64,000 bases of DNA from Larimichthys crocea (Eukaryota; Chordata; Actinopteri; Sciaenidae), in contig NC_040021.1 in the NCBI RefSeq assembly GCF_000972845.2, forward strand, positions 6,181,291 through 6,245,290. The letters run 5' to 3'. Shown in pieces: positions 1 through 13,939 of this stretch. The translations under genes and the position numbers were made by a program. How positions within the stretch are numbered: the stretch's first letter is position 1; each line of letters starts with the position of its first letter. The notes beneath the pieces are model-generated. The model had not been told where the DNA came from, ran no database searches, and worked only from the letters and a program-made list of their open reading frames with translations.

Positions 1-599
1 ATATGCACATTATTCCTGTGCCAGAAGATTTAAACGCCAGACACTGCAAGTGTAAAATAACAAATGTAAAAGACTTCCCGGGCTGAGAACCGTTATGCAA
101 CGAGCAATAAGGAGTAAAGTTTCTATGAAAATGTCACTGATTATTTTTGTAAAAGTGTCAACGTCAGCTGCCAGAGACTCCACAGTATGTCAGTTCCCCT
201 TCATCCATGTTCATAAAGCTCCATGTTAATATTCAACACATTCCTTGATAAAAGAACACTTGAACTTCTTCACTGATGTCTGTGTTACCGGTACATACTT
301 GGATGTCTGTACAGGGACAGGGCTCTTCCTCTGTCTGGATCAGCGAGTTCAGGCCATGTCTGCTGTCTGGCCTCTGCTTCTCCCATGAGCTTACGAGTTT
401 ACAGTCTGCATAAAAGTATCTTTGTGATAGCGACTGGAACAGACTGATACTGTGCTGTACTGCTGTACCCATTTCTCTCTATCACCAACTTACCATCTGG
501 GTATTTTTATGTCTCTTCCTTTTCCTCTCTTATTCTCTTCTCCTTCCTTCTGTATCTGTCTTCATGTTTTTGTTCTATTTTCTGTCCTTTTGGCTGCAG
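1..599. other. Left edge, no gene recognised
   Basis: No convincing coding sequence or repeat is visible. The last 120 bases (about 480-599) form a long pyrimidine-rich tract ending in tggctgcag, which looks like a strong 3' splice site and is the main reason for the candidate exon that follows. Confidence 0.4.
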
Positions 600-651
600 A
601 GAGAAGATCTTCAAAACACCCAGCAAGCGTGCCTACCTGTATGCTGGAAAG
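600..651 (+). other. Possible 52-nt internal exon of an unrecognised gene
   Basis: A 52-base segment lies between a strong acceptor (long pyrimidine tract, then ctgcag at 594-599) and a usable donor (aag|gtattt at 652). Read after one leading base it is open and gives EKIFKTPSKRAYLYAGK, a basic 17-residue peptide. I do not recognise the protein. No partner exon was found nearby, so it may belong to a gene running in from the left of the window or may be chance. Open frames this short are common by chance, so the splice-site pair is the only real support. Confidence 0.2.
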
Positions 652-3600
652 GTATTTTAGCTCAGCACTGATGTGTGTATGTGTGTTTAATGATGTGTGC
701 TAAAATCCCATGGGAGTCACTGGGCATGCAAATGTGTGTTTTGTTCCATCACATTTACTGGAAAATCTATAATTGCTGTAACAAAATGGCTGAATGTAAA
801 TATTAGTGCTACCAAAAGCAGTGACATCCACCTCCATCCTTCCACAAATGGTCCCCTGCATTTCAGCGCAGCCACAAACCCTGCAGGCTCTTTCTCTGTC
901 CTTGTCCAGCACATGCCATGGTTAAAACAAAGGGGCATAAACGTCCAGATAGATCTCCATCATCCACACCAAGCTTGTGGGTTCAACCCCAGGCAACAGT
1001 GTTTGGGTTCCAGATGCAGATTCTGTGGCTGAGGCCTGTTACTGTCCAACATCGAGAATTACCTTCAACTAAGTTGTGTTCTTGAATCGTATGCAGGGAC
1101 TCGTGAATGGTAGAAGCATGAGTAAGGATTGTTGTCATTATTAATCATTCAGTCTATAAATAACACCCATCACGAGTTCAGAGAGCTCAAGGCAACATCA
1201 TCGCCCTGCTTATTTTGTCTGACCAAGAGTCGAAATCCCAAAAATATTCATTTTATGATATAAAAGAGAGAATTTCATAATTTATTTTCCATTTGAGTAG
1301 CTTGAACCAGCCAATATTCTCCTGTGTATGGGGAAACAGGGAACTGGGGATTTTGAAGTGTGGTTGTATGAAGTACTTATACATAATTAGTGTTTTACCC
1401 ACTTTAGACCACTGTCTACTGTAGATAAAACTTGTAGGTTTACTTACTGCTCTTCACTTTTGGAGAAGCAGACAGGGATCCCAATACGGAAACAGAGCTA
1501 TGCCCTTTTCTTTGGCACTAACTGTAGAACTTACATAAGCCTAAAGGCAGAACCTCAGCTGGCACATCGCGGCTGCAACACTGTTTTGGTCCATTCTTCA
1601 CTTCACTTTAAACCCCAGTCCACCAGACTTGATGTAAAATGTGCTCAGATTTGTCATTTTTCCTTAACTAATGTGCTTCTACCATAAATATGCTACATAA
1701 TTGTTGTTTGTCTGGTTTTACCATTTAAACGTGTGCTTCTCGAGGGGTCACAAACATTGTCTAGGACAGCCGCAATCACCTCAGGTGGCAATTGCGCACG
1801 AGGAACCCATCACAGCCATGCTCAGTGGATGCTCAGCAGCAGTAAAATGTGTCTTTCTGCTGACCCGGGCCACAGTAGCGCATTGTTCTGTTTCTGTGCC
1901 AGGATCCCCCCTTGCTTCTCCAAATTGGGGTCGCACTGACCGTTGTCTCCTGATGATACAGGTAAATACTTCATATACCCCAACTATTACTCAACAAGTA
2001 CAAGTCAAATTTCAAAAAAAGCTATAAAGCAGGACTGTCAGAATTGCTGGTAATTCAAGTTCAAGAGTTCTCCAGCACCTCAAAAACATTCTCATAGCTT
2101 TATTTTTAGGCCCCAGCTGGTAGAAATCCTTTAATACTACACATAAGACTTGGTAAAAACCTGTCTTGGGTGGTTTATTTTCTTTGCCCACCAGTAAGTA
2201 CGAAATGCCTGTAGACATAAAGTCACTCTTTGTGTGTAAAGATTATCACACTTGCATAAGACAGCATTTTGTTGAATGGAAGGTTATTTTAAGTCAAAGG
2301 AAGTGGTATTGTTTCTTAAAAAAAGAAAAAAAAATCAGTGAACACAGACGCTTGTGATATTTCAAGAAAGCCTCACAGTAACCTAAAACAGCCCAGACTG
2401 TGTGGTATGAGATGCGAAATTCAGATTCGGCAACGTCTCACCGCAAATTAACTTCACCTTGGATTTTATACCATGGCTGAAAGCATTTTGTCTGTTTGTC
2501 TTTGAGTACTAGGTATGAGCATTTTAAGCAATTTTCATATTTCAGTACTCACATTGAATTATTATCAAGAACCTGAGGACACAGAATAAGGTCTGAAATG
2601 AACACCCAAGAAGAAATGCGGGTGGGATTGTGGTTATCCTATCGTTCTGTGCTGTAGAGATTACTCAACACAAAGGAAAAACCCTATGCACAAACATTAA
2701 GATAACTAAATTGTCACTTCTTTGTCTGATTGACTTGTTTTTGTTTGGTAGAGCCAGTGATAGAGTCATTGTTGACTCTTTTCTATTTAGCTCAAAAAGT
2801 CACTAATATTTACCAGAGGATGCCATATAATAATTTGCACATGACGTAGAAAGGTCTACCAAATAATCACAAACTCCCTAACCATACATCGTATATATAT
2901 CTACAAAATAAACTGAATTACATTATAATATTTAAATATATTTATGGCTTTTTCACTGATGATCTGAATAAGTCACTAAATTTGTTGCTCTTTCAAAATA
3001 AAGTCATTAAGAGGGTTTGAAAAGTCGGAATCTAACGAGAAAGTTGCAAAGCTGGCAAAACTGTCTACACATTCACTCACTGCTGTTTCAACCTATCACT
3101 AGCTAATTAAACAAACAGAAGTGAATGAATGAATGAATTTGACGCTTTCTGGGAATAATTCTGACCTGATCACACCTGATCCCACAGTCGCAATTGGACA
3201 AACAGTGTTTTAGTTGGCGCCACAGTAGGTTGGTAAGGCGACATGCATTTCACATAAAATGTATTTCTCCTCAGCCCACTGCCGCTCTCCAGCAGTGACA
3301 CCACTCACTCAGGTGCCAAATATTAGACAAGCATTCTGGCTCTTTATGCGACATTTAACAATGTCACATATTCCCTGTCCAGAAATATATGAATGCATAA
3401 TTCAAACAGTATAATCTGTCAGATGAGATAAATCTCAATTTTCTAAATAACTGTAGCTCCCAAGGTTGACAAACCAATCCAACCCATATGGCATGATCAA
3501 CTCTAGTGTGTCATCGTGAGAGACGAGTGTGCCTGGTCCTTGTTGTTGAGCTGCAGCTGAAATCTGTCACGTTCTCTTCATAAAACGGAGGACGGAGGGA

Positions 3601-5567
3601 GCGTGATCTGCTGTGTCTCTGAGTTCAGCGACAGAGAACGCGCCAAAAACACTGAGGTTGCCAAATACTTGCTCAATGTCATCATAATCGCTAATATCCA
3701 TTCATGTGTTGGATGGTAGAACATTACTTTTAACAGCCGCTGATATAATTTAAGGGCAGGTCCCTTCTCAGAATCCAACAGGGAAATGGGAAACTAGTCC
3801 TGCATTGCTAGCAATTACTTTGATGGAAGATTTTCCACATTAATGCAAATGATACAGTATACGGCTGGATAGTGTATTATGAACACAGAGACCTTTTATG
3901 TAAAACTGCAGGATGTCTTTGTGGATGGCTGCAAAATGAGAATGCATACATTTTCTCAGGCACCTGGAATCTTTACAGCAAAAATGGAATCTTGAAATCA
4001 AACGGCGCATACGAGAAGACAGAGTTCGGCATTCTCCTCAGGCCAAACATCCGTCTTTGCCAGTGACGTCTGGCCTTCGTGCATCAACGGTAGCTTTGTG
4101 CAGGAAATGTGCGGCAGCCTGTGTGTTGCAGGTAGGTGTTCCACATCAGCCTCTGGTGTGACGTGCGGTACTGTAGGACCTCCTGAGCTGTCTGCGAAAG
4201 GTCAAAGTGCCTATGAACAAGCTGAGCAATTGTCAAACTGCAGCAGCAGCAGCTGCTGCTTGCAGCCCTGCACAGCCAGTATCAGCTGAGGCCAAGTCTC
4301 AGAGGGGGTCAGATAACTTAGGAAGGAGAAAGAGGAGGAGGAGGGGTTTCTGTTAGATGTGTGTAAAAGCCAAGCGAGCCTTCCCTTTATTGGGAAGTTC
4401 AGGTTTGACAGTGTGCAGGCCTCTGTCCTGGCCACAGAGCCGCTACGACCCAAGATTAATACAACTAACATTTGCCTTCAGTTAAAGACTTTGACCTTTC
4501 AGCCTCTCTTTCCCTGTGAAATCATCAGCTAAGTGCTACCAGACATTAACGAGTGTTAAATAATGCAGGTTGTGGCCTCTTTTGTGATATAATCTCACAC
4601 AGTATTAACCAATTAGCACATGGGAGACTGTCGAGAGCAGCGGTGACAGGATTTATCATTTTAGTTGGCGTTAACAGGAAGTACAACATTACCCACAAGA
4701 GTTACATCAATAAGAAGGCAATTACCACATCGACTAACGGGATAATTGTGTTGATATCTCAGCTCCTGTTTGTTAACTTTGCTCATTTCCTTGACGCTCT
4801 TAACCGCGTGTTTTTGCAAAGTTGTACCAAATCTACAGGAGTGTTATCGTAGTTAAGGGTGAACTGACAATGTCAGAAAACGAGTGAGACAGGCAGTCTT
4901 AACTAAATGTTTGTAAGTATGCTCTTATTGGTTTACTAGTATAAGGTTTCTCCTTGTGGGCCGAGGTGTTTATAGACTGGTGACCGGTGGCGTCTGGTCA
5001 CCTTCATGCCCAGCTGATGACATTTTTACATTTCAAGCAGAGTTAACACAGAAGTAATGCAGAAGTAACCAATGTTAAACAGAGACCATATACATATCTG
5101 TTTATTCATTTGATTTAGATCGAGCCCAGTGATTCCAAACTCTTAAAAAGGAACAACTTGCATCTGCTCGTCACACATTGGCTACCAGTAAAGGTTATTT
5201 TTTCCCCCTTTTATGTGGATATTTTTTCCAGTCCAAGTAAAATGAGGCAGTAATTTACTAGAAAAAATGCAGAGTTGTTAGTTGTTAGTAGAAATGTTTG
5301 TACTTTTCTAAAATCCTTTATCAGTTGATAGTCTGTGATTCAGACTCCTATACCAACACAGACCCTTTCATGTTATTAATTAACTGGTTTCTGTCTGAAC
5401 ATATTTTCAGAGTTAAGTCATTGTTGCTACATGACAATGTGTCCGTTCCAATGCCAAAATATTGTCAGAGTGAAACAACCTCTAAAACAGCCCTAATATT
5501 AGGCCATTGGTTGAAACACAAACTCTGAGATCAAAATTAGATTCATATATTATTTTATTTGTATCAT
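652..5567. other. Intergenic or intronic DNA, nothing recognised
   Basis: Short open frames occur on both strands but none resembles a known protein or has paired splice sites I trust. Minor landmarks are a short GAAT run near 3120-3137 and a small CAG/CTG palindrome at about 4240-4265. Confidence 0.4.
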
Positions 5568-7207
5568 TGGTTCCTTGAGTGTAAACACTATCCCTGCATC
5601 ATTAGTGAACAATAAAAGTGTGCAAGAAAAGTGATCAGTCATTTTACAGATTGTTTTAACGACACTGTGGTCAAAAAGTAATTTCCATCATGCCCAAAGT
5701 GGGCGATATTGATTTACGGCCAGGGCACAATTAAAAAGAACTTAATGGCAGCATACACACTTCGTTTGGGACGGAGGAAAAAAGAGAGAGAGGGAGTCAC
5801 AACCCAGCCAAAGGCCTCTGTGAGGCAGCCTGAAGGCTCACCTCTGTTCCCTAAACCTTAACCCAGACATAAGAAGTACTGAAGGACAGTGGACAACAGA
5901 GAAGAGATGGAATTTAATGGAAAATGTTCATTTTGTTTGGGTTTTTTGGCCACTTGGGGGCAGCGCAACAAGCTGTAAAAACAACTTAGATAGATAGATA
6001 GATTACTTTATTCATCCCCAAAGGGAAATTAGGTATAACTTGAATAAAATCGATTATTTACAATTAATCATTTGTTCATTATTTTAAGTGGGTCACTGGT
6101 TCCCTGAGGCATGCTGAAACACTATCCCCACATCATTATTGAACCATCAGAATGATAAAATGTGCATAAAAGTGATTAAATTTACCAGATTTCTTTACGA
6201 TGCTGTGGTCAAAGAGGAATTCCCATCATACTCGATTTATGGCAAGGACACAATTTAAAAATGAGCCCAGTAGCTCTTTCAGCAAGCTGCTGTATCAGTC
6301 TGACTCAGTATGTTCCTCTGACTAAGTGAATTTATTTTTGTTGTAATTTGTGAAATTCAGTCAGTGTTTTACCTCTATGGCCAGACTGAAGAGACCCATT
6401 TAATCTGATTCGAGTCGGGTCAGAGGAGACGATCGCATCCTTGCGGCCTGGCACCGACCCGGTCTTTCACATCCTCTTCCTGCGTTTGCCGTGAACAGCA
6501 TATGAATTAGTTTCTGTACTTGTGAGGCTTTCTGTGTTCGGATCTGTGTCAGCGGCACCGCTCACTGTGGCTCATATCACTCTGCTGTATTTACTAACTG
6601 GTACTGGGCCAGGGCACATGTACACACACACACTATACCCATGCTCCCGTTTCTCCATCCTCAGCTAGGGCCAATGTAAAGTCTGGTCTACTTGGTCTAA
6701 TTCTGTAGCCTAAAAAGTAGAGCAAGGCACCAACACCACTGGGTCAAAGCTTGGGGTATGCGTTATCGGACAAAAATCTGCTGAAATGTTTGTGTCTCAT
6801 CATCAAGGCAGATGAAGGAGTGTCAGGAATGAATGCTACAACACCCTCTCTACTCCATACAGACACACTCAGTGAGCCGTTCATTTGCTTGCTCACACCC
6901 TGAAACTGTTTGGCAAACGTCCCTCTGCCCGCTGACAACCACAGGCCTGTCTCACAGCTCTCCACCACAGCCTTCTCCTCCTCCTCCTCTTCTTCCTCCC
7001 TTCAAATGTGTTGACTTTACCTACTTCGTTTGGGAAGGAGGAAAAGAGAGCCCAAGAGGGAGTCACGACCCAGCCAAAGGCCTCAGTGAGGCAGCCTGAA
7101 GGCCGGCCTCTGTTCCCTGAACCTTCACCGCGACAGGAGAGGTTCTGAGGGACCGTAGACGACGGAGTACAGAGATGGAATTTAATAGAAAAATGTTCAT
7201 TTTGTTT
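5568..7207. repeat. Two interleaved pairs of diverged direct duplications
   Basis: Pair 1: about 5568-5758 and 6100-6262 share gttcc, cactatccc, catcattA/a, tgtggtcaaa and ggacacaattTaaaaa in the same order. Pair 2: about 5759-5943 and 7022-7207 share acttcgtttggga, a purine run, gggagtcac, cccagccaaaggcctc, gtgaggcagcctgaagg, cctctgttccct and gagatggaatttaat. Both pairs are diverged by substitutions and small indels, so they are old. They may be copies of one dispersed repeat or a local segmental duplication with later insertions, including a LINE tail at 5988-6030 between the copies. Confidence 0.7.
5988..6030 (-). mobile_element. Short LINE 3' tail with (GATA)n end
   Basis: The stretch reads tagatagatagatta, ctttattcatcccc, aaagggaaatta. 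In reverse it is the typical fish LINE/SINE terminus: a fragment ending in ggggatgaataaag and a simple ATCT tail. The same kind of end is seen at about 38,588, 43,927, 51,484 and 61,500. Only the end is present here. Confidence 0.55.
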
Positions 7208-10200
7208 TGTGCAACAATCAATCCAACTCGGGTATATTGTCATCTTATTAAATTGATTATTTACAATTATTGTTTTCCAGTTACACATTCATTTGGAGTT
7301 ATGTTTGTGTCCAAGAGATGAATGCAAGTCCAGTATTTGCTCTCCTTTTAGCTCTGTTTTGGTCTCCACCCACTTCCTGAAGGAAATATCTGGCTCTAAC
7401 TGCTAAACGCTCTGTGCTGCATGCTGCGTGCACTTTTAGAGTGTGTATTTAATTATTCTCATCTTCTAATTTAACGTTAAGAATGGAGAAATGTGCTAAT
7501 CTGTGTTAGGAATTTGCATATTATTGTACTGATTGTAATAATGGATGAAGCAGCGGCAGCATGTTCTCTACAAAGTCTGTTATTTTCTATATTAGGACAC
7601 TTCAGAGTGTATTATCGCTCATATACCATGGTCATTTAAAGAGAAGCTGTATTTAAACCACTTTACAGTATTTAGTGAGTGGTAAATTTAGAGTTCAGAG
7701 ATAATTCAGATTTTTTTTTTTGTCAATATTGACAAAATTGCAATGTTTGCTACTTTTTTAGTTTTGTTGTTGGGACGTCTTAGTCAAGTTACTGTTTCCA
7801 TCCATGCACTCTAGTCCGCCTGTTGTTGGGCAAGCACAGACAGTTTTCACTCAGGCGATCAAAAACATGTTTATGTTATCAATAATAGTCATTTTGGTGT
7901 TAAAAATTCTTCACCTTGATGCCACCCAGTGGTTGTTTCATGGATAACACTGTGTCAGACAGCAACAGCAACAACAGTTTGGTTTTTCTTTGTATAAACT
8001 TGCAGCAATAGTGTATTTTAAAAGATGTGACAGCCGTGTTTGAATTCTACACATCGTAACTTTAACTCCATTTTTCCCAACACTGATTCTTCGTTGTGTC
8101 GAGTCCAGTGTTTGCGTCTGTCACATTTGTTTTTCTGCTCTCTCGGACAGCCTCGAAATTGACCACCTCCGAGTATATTTTCAGAGCTGCAGGGGTTGAG
8201 CGCACATGTGACATATACACACTAACACACACTGGAGGGATCTGTTTTCAGGAGGTGTAAATTAGGGGAGTACGGATGAATGAAGTCAGAGGTCTTTAGT
8301 GTGTCCGTATGTTGGCTACCAGCTGGCTTTGCTTTTTGTTAGTCGACATTATTCAGCAGCTTATTGCACCCTGGTGTCAGGTACGTCTCCTTGGTCTTTT
8401 ATCATGAACATAAACAGCAACGTGCACATGAATGCACTGTGCACGCTTCTTTAACGAAGTCCATCCACACATCACAGTGCGTGAGTGTGATGCTTTGCTA
8501 TCCAAAGCTGTTTACAATAAATCTGCACAGTTGTATGTTACATTTTACACGGTAGTGACAACTGTGGCGTCTTCACAAAAATCAGGTATCTGGCTTTCCT
8601 TTTTTCGTCTCTGTTTCGACAGCCAACAGAGAAAAGAGAAGGAAGAAGACATCAAACCTTTGCTGGCAAGTTGAGTGCCTGAAAAATAACAGGAATAAGA
8701 TTCTAGCTGCTTCTGAAGCAAAATCACTCTCTTGCTTTTTTATCTCAATTCAAATGAAGCAGGAAATACCAGAGAATACCCACCTTTAACCAAACAAAAA
8801 GAAACATTTCTTGTGATAGGGTTTCCTTTCTGGATTTCTTGTCTTGTCCACCCTGACAGTATTATGTGCTTCATGTATGTTCTAATGCCTAAACAGTATA
8901 AAAAAAAACACACAAAGCCCTCAAACATTTACAGCTTTGATAGTCATGTTATGGAAGGCTCCTCCGCACTGATTTGGGGAGGCTGGTCTGTTGATGACAG
9001 CACCCCAGGGAACAGAGACCATGATCAGCCAGACACACTGCTATCAGTCAGTCTCCGCTCCGTGGGTGAGACTGTCCTCAAGCAAACAGGAAATCTGTCA
9101 ACACTCAGAGATGAGGAGAGAGCTGTAGCAGGGCGAGAGGGGAAGATAAAAGAGTAATAAAACAGTGGCGGGAGTTAAGAGAAGAATACAGAGGCATGTA
9201 TGAAAACAGTGTGTTTGTGCACATCTGTCACAGAGCGCTGCACAGAGGCAGGTATGACAGGCCAATACTCCTCCTCCATCCTCAGCACAGCACCGCTCTG
9301 TCGGAAGCCAAACCCAAAAAAACCACAGCCTCATTAAAAGTTATATAACAGACGCTCACTGTGACAGTCCTTTTTACCGAGCTCTGCTGCTGATGGACTT
9401 CACATGGATCACATGATCGAGCACATCTGGGGAATTCACCTACATCTCAGCCTTCATGCGAACAAATCTGCACTTAAATATCTGGGGATTACAATATCAT
9501 TAGATTATACCTGAAGTAATTGTCAGACGGCATGCGAATTGTTACCTGATAGGGAGCAGCTGAGGTGTGTCAAACCCTGCCTGCCTTTTAAAGTATCAAG
9601 CACTAGCTCTAGTTACCATCCCAGTCTGCAGCAAAGTGGCAGGTGAGGAGGAATGATGGGAGCTAACTTTGTTTTAGGTTTGTACACCTGCAGATTTAGC
9701 CCAGCTTAATAGTTTATGCGGCCTAAGCCTTCATTTAAACCCTTTGTAAATATAGAACCACATTAAAGTTGGAGGTGGTTCGAGGACACTACCTGTATTG
9801 TTTTATTAATTGAAGACCTGATATTAAAACAGTTTAGACAGCTGTTTTAATAAAGCTGCAACCAAACGCAGCTGAGAAGTGAAAGTCAATGTGGAAACTT
9901 GCTCACTTAATAGGTCCAGATGTCATTTTTAGGAGGCTCTATTTGCAGAATATGTGTTATAATATGTGTTACCTTAGAATAAGCCTTTTAAATCTACAGA
10001 CACTGCGAGTCCTCTTACAGAGAGTTCACCATCTTTAGCAGCCGTGTTTCCACAGTAGCCCAGAGCAGACCAGCTAAGCACTTGGCTCTAGATTTGGCCT
10101 TTTGTGGCCTTAACACTATGAGGGTAAAACAACAGGGTTACAATTAGCGACTACATCGCTATGCCATTTCACTCTGCTTGTATGCAGGTGTTAAAGTGGA

Positions 10201-10618
10201 ATTTGACAGATGTGGGAACACAGATCCGTTGTAACCCCTTGTAGGGACCAAGAGGGAGGCAACAAACATTTAAAGTCTTCCCAGATCTGTTTTCTGCTTC
10301 ACAAATTTGCTGCTTTTACCTATTTTATATCATTCAAGTTCAAAGTCTTAGGGGTCTTAGACTGTTAGTTGGACAAAACAGGTCATTTGAAGATGCCTGA
10401 AAAGCCCAGAAATTGACATAAGTCAAAAATATATACCTAAATATGTTAATAAATAATACTGCTGTTAAATACTTCAGATAAAAATGGAAGCTTTTTCTAT
10501 AAGCTCCAATCAAATGGTAAAAAAATATGAATTTCTACACACTACTTTTCTAAATTCTGGTTCTGGAAAAATTAGAGTGGTCTTACAGCTGGGGTCTAAT
10601 AGTTATTTCCCAACTAGA
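7208..10618. other. Non-genic stretch with one dispersed-repeat fragment
   Basis: About 7305-7440 carries a fragment of a repeat also found near 17.1-17.3, 19.6-19.95 and 23.64-23.70 kb, recognisable by agtccaatattt-like sequence followed by ttagctctgttttggt and cttcctga. The rest shows no gene. At 8620-8673 a pyrimidine-rich acceptor (tttcgacag) precedes a short open frame ending in TGA, too weak to call. Confidence 0.45.
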
Positions 10619-10700
10619 CCTCACTACATGAACCCAAGATGAACATGATTTATTGTGGACCTCACTACATGAACCCAAGATGAACATGATTTATTGTGGA
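10619..10700. repeat. Exact tandem duplication, 41 bp x 2
   Basis: Two identical 41-base units starting cctcactacatgaacccaag abut at 10,659/10,660. Flanking sequence is unrelated. Perfect identity indicates a recent duplication or an assembly or read artefact. Confidence 0.95.
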
Positions 10701-13700
10701 AATGTTGGCACAGACTCCATGGACTATGTGACCGAGTCTGGATGCAGATCTTGGTGGAGCGCTCTGCAGGAAGGTATCACAACCCCTTAGAGCTTTGAGC
10801 TTTCTGGTGGCAGAAGTTGCCTTTAAGAGGAGCTAGACAGAGCATGAGGAAAAATGGTTTATGAAATAGTTTATAACTAAGAAGTTGGATGTTGGATGTT
10901 GGAGGAGAGAGCAGGAGCTGAACGAGAGTGAAAAGCTGAGAATTCACCTGCCTCAGGCTCATTGCTGAACGTGAAGATTGTGTTTCAGCTACATATTAAG
11001 TTTGACAGAGAAGTATATTTTAGAGATTTGTTTGCTTGACTAACAGCTGTCTTATTCAAAATGAGTAACGCAAAAAAATGCAACTTAGTCTGGTAGCGTA
11101 GGAGTAAATCTTCTGGAAACGAAGATCATGATTTGACAGCCCCTGGATCAGGATTATCTATTACCATAACTCCTCATGTCCTCTCAGGCTTTCTTTGTGC
11201 TCTTTTCCCAAGCTCTAAGATCACAGCAAATGCTGAAGCATAAAGATTCAAAGATTCAAAATATCTCTTCAGAAACTCCCACTCTCGCAGTGTGAGTGCC
11301 CACAAGACCAGAGCTTGTGACATGTGTGTCCAAGTGAGCATGCATGTGCACCACATGTGATTCTCTGCACCAAGCACAGGTGGATAATGTTCATTCTTGG
11401 GAGGATGTAACTGTGTTTGCCAGAACAGGAAAGGTAGATTTGACCACAGGGTCACCAGACGGGCCCTTTTCTCTGAGGAGACCAAATTAAGCTTGAAAAA
11501 AGAAATATGCAGAGGCCCGCCCCCCCCCCCGATTCTGTAGCCCTGGAGCATATCTAGTGGTAAAGGGGGTGGTGACGGGGTATGTGAGGGAGTATCGGAC
11601 CATAGCTGGTTGAGCAGTTCAGACAGAGAGGGGCATTGTATGAGTGGACTCACACAAACCCACACCACCCGACACCCTCCTGCTCCCCCCTCGTACTGTA
11701 CCTCAACGTCTGGCTTCTCTTCATTACACAAGATAACATTAATTCAATATTAAATAAACTTGGAAATGAGGCCTCGTTTGAAGCGTTTCGCTGTCTTCCT
11801 TCTTTGTTTTCCTTTATATTCAACCCTGTCTCCCCAACAAACCTCCCTGCATCCTGTCTTTAACTTCACCCTTTACATTCCCCGTCTATCCTGTCTGTAT
11901 TACTTAACTCACCATCCACATCCATTTAAATAAACAGCTGCTTCCCCAGACGACTGACCTGACTGAGTGACACAATGGTTTGACTGTAACTGATCACTGA
12001 TTTAATTGGTTTTGGAAAGATTTCCTTTCCTGTTTTGGACCTTAGTAGAGAAAGAGCGAGCCACAGTTCAGACAGACTCCTTGGCAAGTGGAAGAAAACT
12101 GAGCAGTTTACCTATTTGTTCATCTCCATCGGGGAGCCATCACTGACTCTGGACAGTTAAACTTTGATCCTTGGAAATCCAATATTCAGAATTTATGCAG
12201 CACTTGGGTTTAGACAGAGTGTCTTGCCTGTAGGTTTTATATACAGAAGCTCCACTGCCAGATGATGCAAGATGGTAACTGCAGGCCAGTGACTAAACCT
12301 GTCTGGCTAATCACGACATGATTACATCATGTTGCCTGGCAATCTGTGGACCAGCTTGTGATGCTCGGAGGGAATCTAAGAGCAGTTATTTCAAATCTCA
12401 TTGCAAATCAAGAACCATGAGTTTGGCTTTTAAAAAATTATCTGACCATCACTGTCTGTTTTCCACAACAGCTGTTAGTTGAGAAGCCACCATCACCAAA
12501 TTTGGTATCTTTAACAGAAACCAAAGATATTTTTTAACTTTCATTCCGATGCAAATGAAATATTTTCCAACCTGCCAACCATGGTGAGCTTCTGAAAGTT
12601 ACGATTGAAAGATAAGATGTTTATCATAGGTATCAAGAACTATGAGCGACTTTTGTCAAGTAGTTTGCTTTTTTTTCTCTCACACATGGGCACGCTCTTA
12701 TTTTGCTCTGTTTTATTACCTAGTTTGCCAAAAAAAAAGCATTTTGTTAAAGAAAGAAAGCAAAAAAATGATCAAAACCACATTTGATCTGGAAGGCAGA
12801 CGTCTTGGAGACAGATGAGTTTTACTTTGGTCTCAGTTAGATGTTTGACTATAGTTTTGTGTGTGGTAATGCAACCTATGAACAATAATTACTGCAGTAT
12901 GGTTGCAAAATCCACATGAAGTGAGAAATTCCCTCAAGAATCCAAGAACAATTTTAGCCCAACTTCTGAAATCTCTTGGTAAATAGGAACACTTTGAGTT
13001 AGTTTTATAGATTTAATAATCAACAAAATATATAAATCTTACATCTAATCAGCTCATATAATAACTATGAATGCAATGACTATACTTAGAACTACTGATC
13101 TATATTCATCCTTTTTGGGTGTTTCTGTCAACTGTAAACTTTGTGGCCTGACCACCGTGACTCAGCCCGGACAGTTGCTGCTCACATTTCCTCGTAAAAG
13201 CTTACTGACTGTGAACATCTTCTGTAAACTCTCAAGTGGATGGGATGAAAATATGATTTTCCACAATATTCTCTTTCTCAGTGTGCTCTGGCGTGCCCTC
13301 AGACTGTTTCAGGGTGGGTAACTGCTTGCTTGAAACAAGCTGTGGGATTCACTGAGGAGGGAGGAATGCTGTGGCCTTCCCAGCAGTCTCTCTGATGCTT
13401 TTTTTCATTTGCATAAAACAATATTTGAATTACAAATATCAAATGAGGCATTTGAATGATGCATGCTGATCCAGCATAAATGGGCTTTTTTTATGGCACT
13501 ATTAATTTTTAACTGGACTTGGCATTAGGAAGTTGCTTTAATTAATTCCATTTAGGAGAAGGTTTATGTAATGTGTGGTCACAAGAGGTGACAAAAAAAA
13601 CCCAACCTGCAGGTGTGATACGTGCAAAATAAAACGTTACCGGGTTAAAAATGCTGCTTCCAGTACAAATGGTACAAAAGCAACATCTTAAACTCGCACT

Positions 13701-13939
13701 CAAAATAAAGTAAAGACTAGATTTTGCACTCATGGTTTTCTCTGGATGAATTAAGATAACCTTTTTAGAATAGGATCCTCCATTCCAATGCAGATTATAT
13801 AAAATGCTGAGTATTTGACCAGTACTGGACTTTTGAGGCAAACTGCAGGTTTCTATGTCCTTAAGGCATGCTTGAAGTTCAGCTAACTGATTAGTTTAAT
13901 TTGGCTTCATCGATAAATAAAACAATGAAAATTAATGAA
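10701..13939. other. Non-genic stretch, nothing recognised
   Basis: No coding exons or known repeats recognised. A run of about 11 C lies at 11,520-11,530. A 185-codon open frame on the minus strand (11,174-11,731) crosses this run, is of low complexity in places and resembles nothing known. Confidence 0.4.

Noticed and set aside
8620..8673. Possible terminal exon after tttcgacag encoding a short Lys/Glu-rich end
   Set aside because: Only one splice site, very short, no partner exon and no recognised protein.
11174..11731. 185-codon minus-strand open frame
   Set aside because: Crosses a poly-C run, has no recognisable domain, no splice context and composition like the surrounding non-coding DNA.
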